Both the position numbers and the translations under genes were made by a program. The notes under the pieces were generated by a model. It saw only the letters and a list, made by a program, of their open reading frames with translations. It did not search any database and was not told where the DNA came from. DNA of 64,000 nt, from the NCBI RefSeq assembly GCF_900091465.1, contig NZ_FMHV01000002.1:2108001-2172000 (forward strand), given 5' to 3'. Positions within the stretch are counted from its first letter, which is position 1; each line of letters starts with the position of its first letter. Shown here piece by piece: positions 62,066 through 64,000 of the stretch. The stretch comes from Micromonospora rhizosphaerae. GTDB lineage: Bacteria; Actinomycetota; Actinomycetes; Mycobacteriales; Micromonosporaceae.

Positions 62066-62210
62066 GGCCGCCATGACCGTCGAGTTGCGGGTTGATGCAG
62101 TACCGCCGCCGCCGCCGCCCTGCTCCTGCGGACGTGGAGTGACGAGGACGTCGAACCGCTGACGGAGGTCTACCGCGACCCGGGTTCCCGCGCGATGGGC
62201 TGCCACTGTC
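62066..62210 (+). pseudogene. GNAT N-terminal remnant
   Basis: LLLRTWSDEDVEPLTEVYRDPGSR in one frame resembles the first helix of GNAT acetyltransferases (LRLR-W-x-x-x-D-x-x-A/P-L-x-x-A-Y-x-DP). The acetyl-CoA-binding part is absent and the start is out of frame. Confidence 0.4.
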
Positions 62211-62332
62211 ACACCGAGTTACTACTCAGCCGGACGCCGGGCCGGACTCGACAGTCGGTCAGAGGCGCGCGGTCAGCGGCAGAAAAGTTCGTGTATGGTG
62301 ACCGCTGTCAGCGATGAGGGGAGGTGAGCCCG

Positions 62333-62386
62333 GTGAGAACCCAATGTCACGTCTGGGCGCTCCACCCGGCCATCCCTGTCCGCTGA
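62333..62386 (+). CDS. 17-residue leader peptide upstream of the epoxide-hydrolase gene
   Basis: GTG at 62333, 8 bp after GGGGAGG, encodes VRTQCHVWALHPAIPVR then TGA. It ends 37 bp before the downstream ATG. Codons TGG GCG CTC overlap one arm of a predicted RNA hairpin. Short, well-initiated ORFs of this kind control many inducible resistance genes by translation-dependent attenuation. Confidence 0.55.
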   Translation: MRTQCHVWALHPAIPVR

Positions 62387-62419
62387 CCTCGCGTCGGGGA
62401 GCGCCCTCCTAACCGGAGG
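62355..62419 (+). promoter_or_regulatory. Alternative RNA hairpins in the leader of the epoxide-hydrolase gene
   Basis: GGGCGCTCC (62355-62363, within the leader peptide) can pair with GGAGCGCCC (62398-62406). CCTCC (62405-62409) can pair with GGAGG (62415-62419), the Shine-Dalgarno of the next gene. The two helices share bases 62405-62406 and are mutually exclusive, so leader translation could switch access to the ribosome-binding site. Confidence 0.5.
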
Positions 62420-62423
62420 AACA

Positions 62424-63575
62424 ATGACCTTCTCCCCGTTTCGTATCGATGTATCGGACGAGGTACTCGACGACCTGCGGGCTCGGCTGGCCCGTACCCG
62501 CTTCACGGACCGTAGTGGCGATCGGCCGTGGCAGGCCGGCATGGACCCCGATTACCTGCGGCACCTGGTCTCCTACTGGGTCGATACGTTCGACTGGCGC
62601 GCTCGCGAAGCCGAACTCAACGCATTGCCCCATTTCCAGACCGAGATCGGCGGCCGGCGCATGCATTTCCTTCGCGTGCCAGGGGTGCGTCCGGCAGGCG
62701 CGCCCGCACGGCTGCCGCTGATCCTGAGCCACGGCTGGCCCAGCAGCTTCGTGGAGATGCTGCCGCTGGTCGATCGTCTGACCAACCCCGCCGAGTACGG
62801 GGGCGACCCCGCCGACGCGTTCGACGTGGTGGTGCCCTCGCTGCCAGGCTTCCTCTACTCGGAGCTGCCGAAGGGTCCGCTCACCCGCGCTACGATGGCG
62901 CAGACGCTGCACCTGTTGATGACGGACGTCCTTGGCTACCGGCGTTACGGCGCCTTCGGTGGCGATGTCGGCGGTGTCGTCACCGGTTGGCTGGGCGCGC
63001 TGTACCCCGAGCAGGTGGCCGGCATTCACATGATCCACCCACCGTTCCCGGCCAGCTTCGACTCCCATCCGCTTTCGCCCGCCGAGCAGGCGTATCTCGA
63101 TGCCGAAGCGGCGTACGACGAGACGGACGGCGGCTACAGCGCCATCATGGGCACCCGGCCGGACACCATCGCCGCGGCACTGACCGACTCCCCAGCCGGA
63201 CTGGCCGCCTGGCTCGTCGACAAGTACCGAGACTGGAGCGACAACCACGGGGACTTGGAAAGCCGGTTCGACCGGGACACCCTGCTCACGACCATCACCC
63301 TGTACTGGACCAGCGGCGCAATCGGCTCCTCGTTCCGGCAGTACTTCGACTTTGGTCACAACAGCCCACGACCCGCTATCACCGTGCCCGCCGCGTTCAC
63401 GGTGAGCACCGAACCCTCGCAGGCCAACTTCCCCCGCGAGATCGCCGAACGCGCCTGCACCGACATCCGGCACTGGAGCGAGCCAGGTAGGGGCGGACAC
63501 TTCATGCCGCTGGAGGAACCGGACCTGCTCGCCGGCGAACTGAGGCAGTTCTTCACGTCGCTCCGCCCGTACTGA
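62424..63575 (+). CDS. Epoxide hydrolase family protein (EHN + alpha/beta hydrolase)
   Basis: 383 residues. The N-terminal EHN domain (FRIDVSDEVLDDLRARLARTRFTD...MDPDYLRHLVSYWVDTFDWRAREAELNALPHFQTEI) is followed by the alpha/beta hydrolase core. The HGWP oxyanion motif is in ILSHGWPSSFVEM, the Asp nucleophile in AFGGDVGGVVTGWLG, and the terminal His in GRGGHFMPLEEPDLL. ATG at 62424 follows CCGGAGGAACA. Microsomal-type epoxide hydrolase fold; the true substrate may differ. Confidence 0.92.
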   Translation: MTFSPFRIDVSDEVLDDLRARLARTRFTDRSGDRPWQAGMDPDYLRHLVSYWVDTFDWRAREAELNALPHFQTEIGGRRMHFLRVPGVRPAGAPARLPLILSHGWPSSFVEMLPLVDRLTNPAEYGGDPADAFDVVVPSLPGFLYSELPKGPLTRATMAQTLHLLMTDVLGYRRYGAFGGDVGGVVTGWLGALYPEQVAGIHMIHPPFPASFDSHPLSPAEQAYLDAEAAYDETDGGYSAIMGTRPDTIAAALTDSPAGLAAWLVDKYRDWSDNHGDLESRFDRDTLLTTITLYWTSGAIGSSFRQYFDFGHNSPRPAITVPAAFTVSTEPSQANFPREIAERACTDIRHWSEPGRGGHFMPLEEPDLLAGELRQFFTSLRPY

Positions 63576-63582
63576 TCAGCAA

Positions 63583-63611
63583 GGGAGCCGGGTCACATCG
63601 GCCCGGCTCCC
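63583..63611 (+). terminator. Terminator after epoxide-hydrolase gene
   Basis: Perfect 10-bp stem GGGAGCCGGG/CCCGGCTCCC with a 9-nt loop, 7 bp after the stop codon. Confidence 0.8.
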
Positions 63612-63905
63612 GCTGCCGGTCTCATACATCGGTCGAAAAGCCACCCACGAGTGCGTTCACTTCGACGCGCCTGCCAAACGCCGGTAACTCGCAAGGGAGT
63701 GAGGCGGCCGGGGAGCCGGCTTCATGCGAGTCGACGAGGACCAGGTCCAGGCCGTCGCCACGCCGTCAAGGGCGGACCAGCGATGACCAAGGAAGACCAT
63801 CGACACCATGGGCTTACGCAGCTCAACGCGGGTTGACCAGCTTCGCCGAATAGGGCAACAGGCGGGTGACAGTTCAACGCCAAGTGGCACCTGTAGCGTC
63901 GCCTC
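63612..63905. other. Gap with no supported gene
   Basis: Only short frames without recognisable content, for example a 20-codon frame MRVDEDQVQAVATPSRADQR at about 63724. Nothing firm can be named. Confidence 0.35.
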
Positions 63906-64000
63906 ATGCCAGACAATCTCCAAAAGGCGTTGATCGATAGCTTGTTGGCATGTCTGACCTTCCTGGAGCACAGTGACAGCGACGCGGTCGACCCCGACTC
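63906..64000 (+). CDS. Small hypothetical protein, 3' end outside window
   Basis: ATG at 63906 starts MPDNLQKALIDSLLACLTFL, running to the window edge with an acidic continuation (EHSDSDAVDPDS). The pattern of an N-terminal helix followed by DxVDPD resembles small actinobacterial hypothetical proteins. Only 31 codons are visible. Confidence 0.55.
   Translation, partial: MPDNLQKALIDSLLACLTFLEHSDSDAVDPD

Noticed and set aside
1..64000. CRISPR arrays or Cas genes
   Set aside because: No regularly spaced 25-40-bp repeats and no Cas-like proteins were seen; the only multi-copy 45-bp sequence is the att core, spaced by kilobases.

Overview
The window is high-GC DNA with actinomycete gene content (an ECF-type Ni/Co transporter, a CopC-CopD fusion, YcnI, oligoribonuclease, lipoprotein L,D-transpeptidases, a RepSA-type replication protein, GTG starts, tight ATGA/GTGA overlaps). 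Gene style and the hut-cluster repeats suggest Micromonosporaceae, probably Micromonospora. That is inference; no 16S gene is present.

1-26 kb is ordinary chromosome. A histidine-utilisation cluster (hutI partial, hutF, an M20 amidohydrolase, hutU and an RpiR/SIS regulator) lies on the minus strand. It is followed by a methyltransferase, a MOSC protein, a GNAT protein, tRNA-Leu(UAG), an HNH endonuclease and a peroxiredoxin. A CbiM-PDGLE-CbiQ-CbiO uptake system follows, preceded by a sequence matching the Nur (nickel regulator) consensus. Next is a divergent envelope/redox/copper group: ECF sigma, MauE, DsbA-like and a membrane protein on one side, and a zinc-finger membrane protein, CopC-CopD and YcnI on the other. 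Then come a GT87 mannosyltransferase, oligoribonuclease, tRNA-His, two paralogous L,D-transpeptidase lipoproteins and tRNA-Lys(CUU).

26-47.4 kb is a tandem array of integrated elements at the 3' end of tRNA-Lys. The terminal 43-45 bp of the tRNA recur at 34.1, 35.6, 40.6 and 47.3 kb and divide the region into four units plus the start of a fifth. Unit A (26.2-34.1) keeps an intact integrase and excisionase, a truncated RepSA-type gene, an LtrA-like protein, a SUKH-type immunity gene and a complete IS701-family insertion. Unit B (34.1-35.6) has a broken integrase. Unit C (35.6-40.6) carries divergent merR/merB, a VOC protein and a frameshifted glycogen-debranching enzyme. Unit D (40.6-47.3) carries a GNAT protein, SMI1/KNR4 proteins, an IS110-family insertion and a low-GC pair: a truncated DUF2235 hydrolase plus a membrane protein with a gamma-glutamylcyclotransferase domain. 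Short direct repeats with a 12-bp period lie at matching distances from the att cores at both ends of A, B and D. They look like integrase arm-binding sites. Integrase decay increases with distance from the tRNA.

47.4-64 kb is accessory or mosaic chromosome, or the body of a fifth element whose far end is not seen. It has an NfeD-like/flotillin pair, a methyltransferase, a two-component system (kinase frameshifted) next to a MacB/FtsX-type ABC transporter, several gene remnants, HIT, MFS, VOC and DUF1622 proteins, a MerR regulator, and an epoxide-hydrolase-family gene. The last is preceded by a 17-codon leader peptide and two mutually exclusive RNA hairpins.
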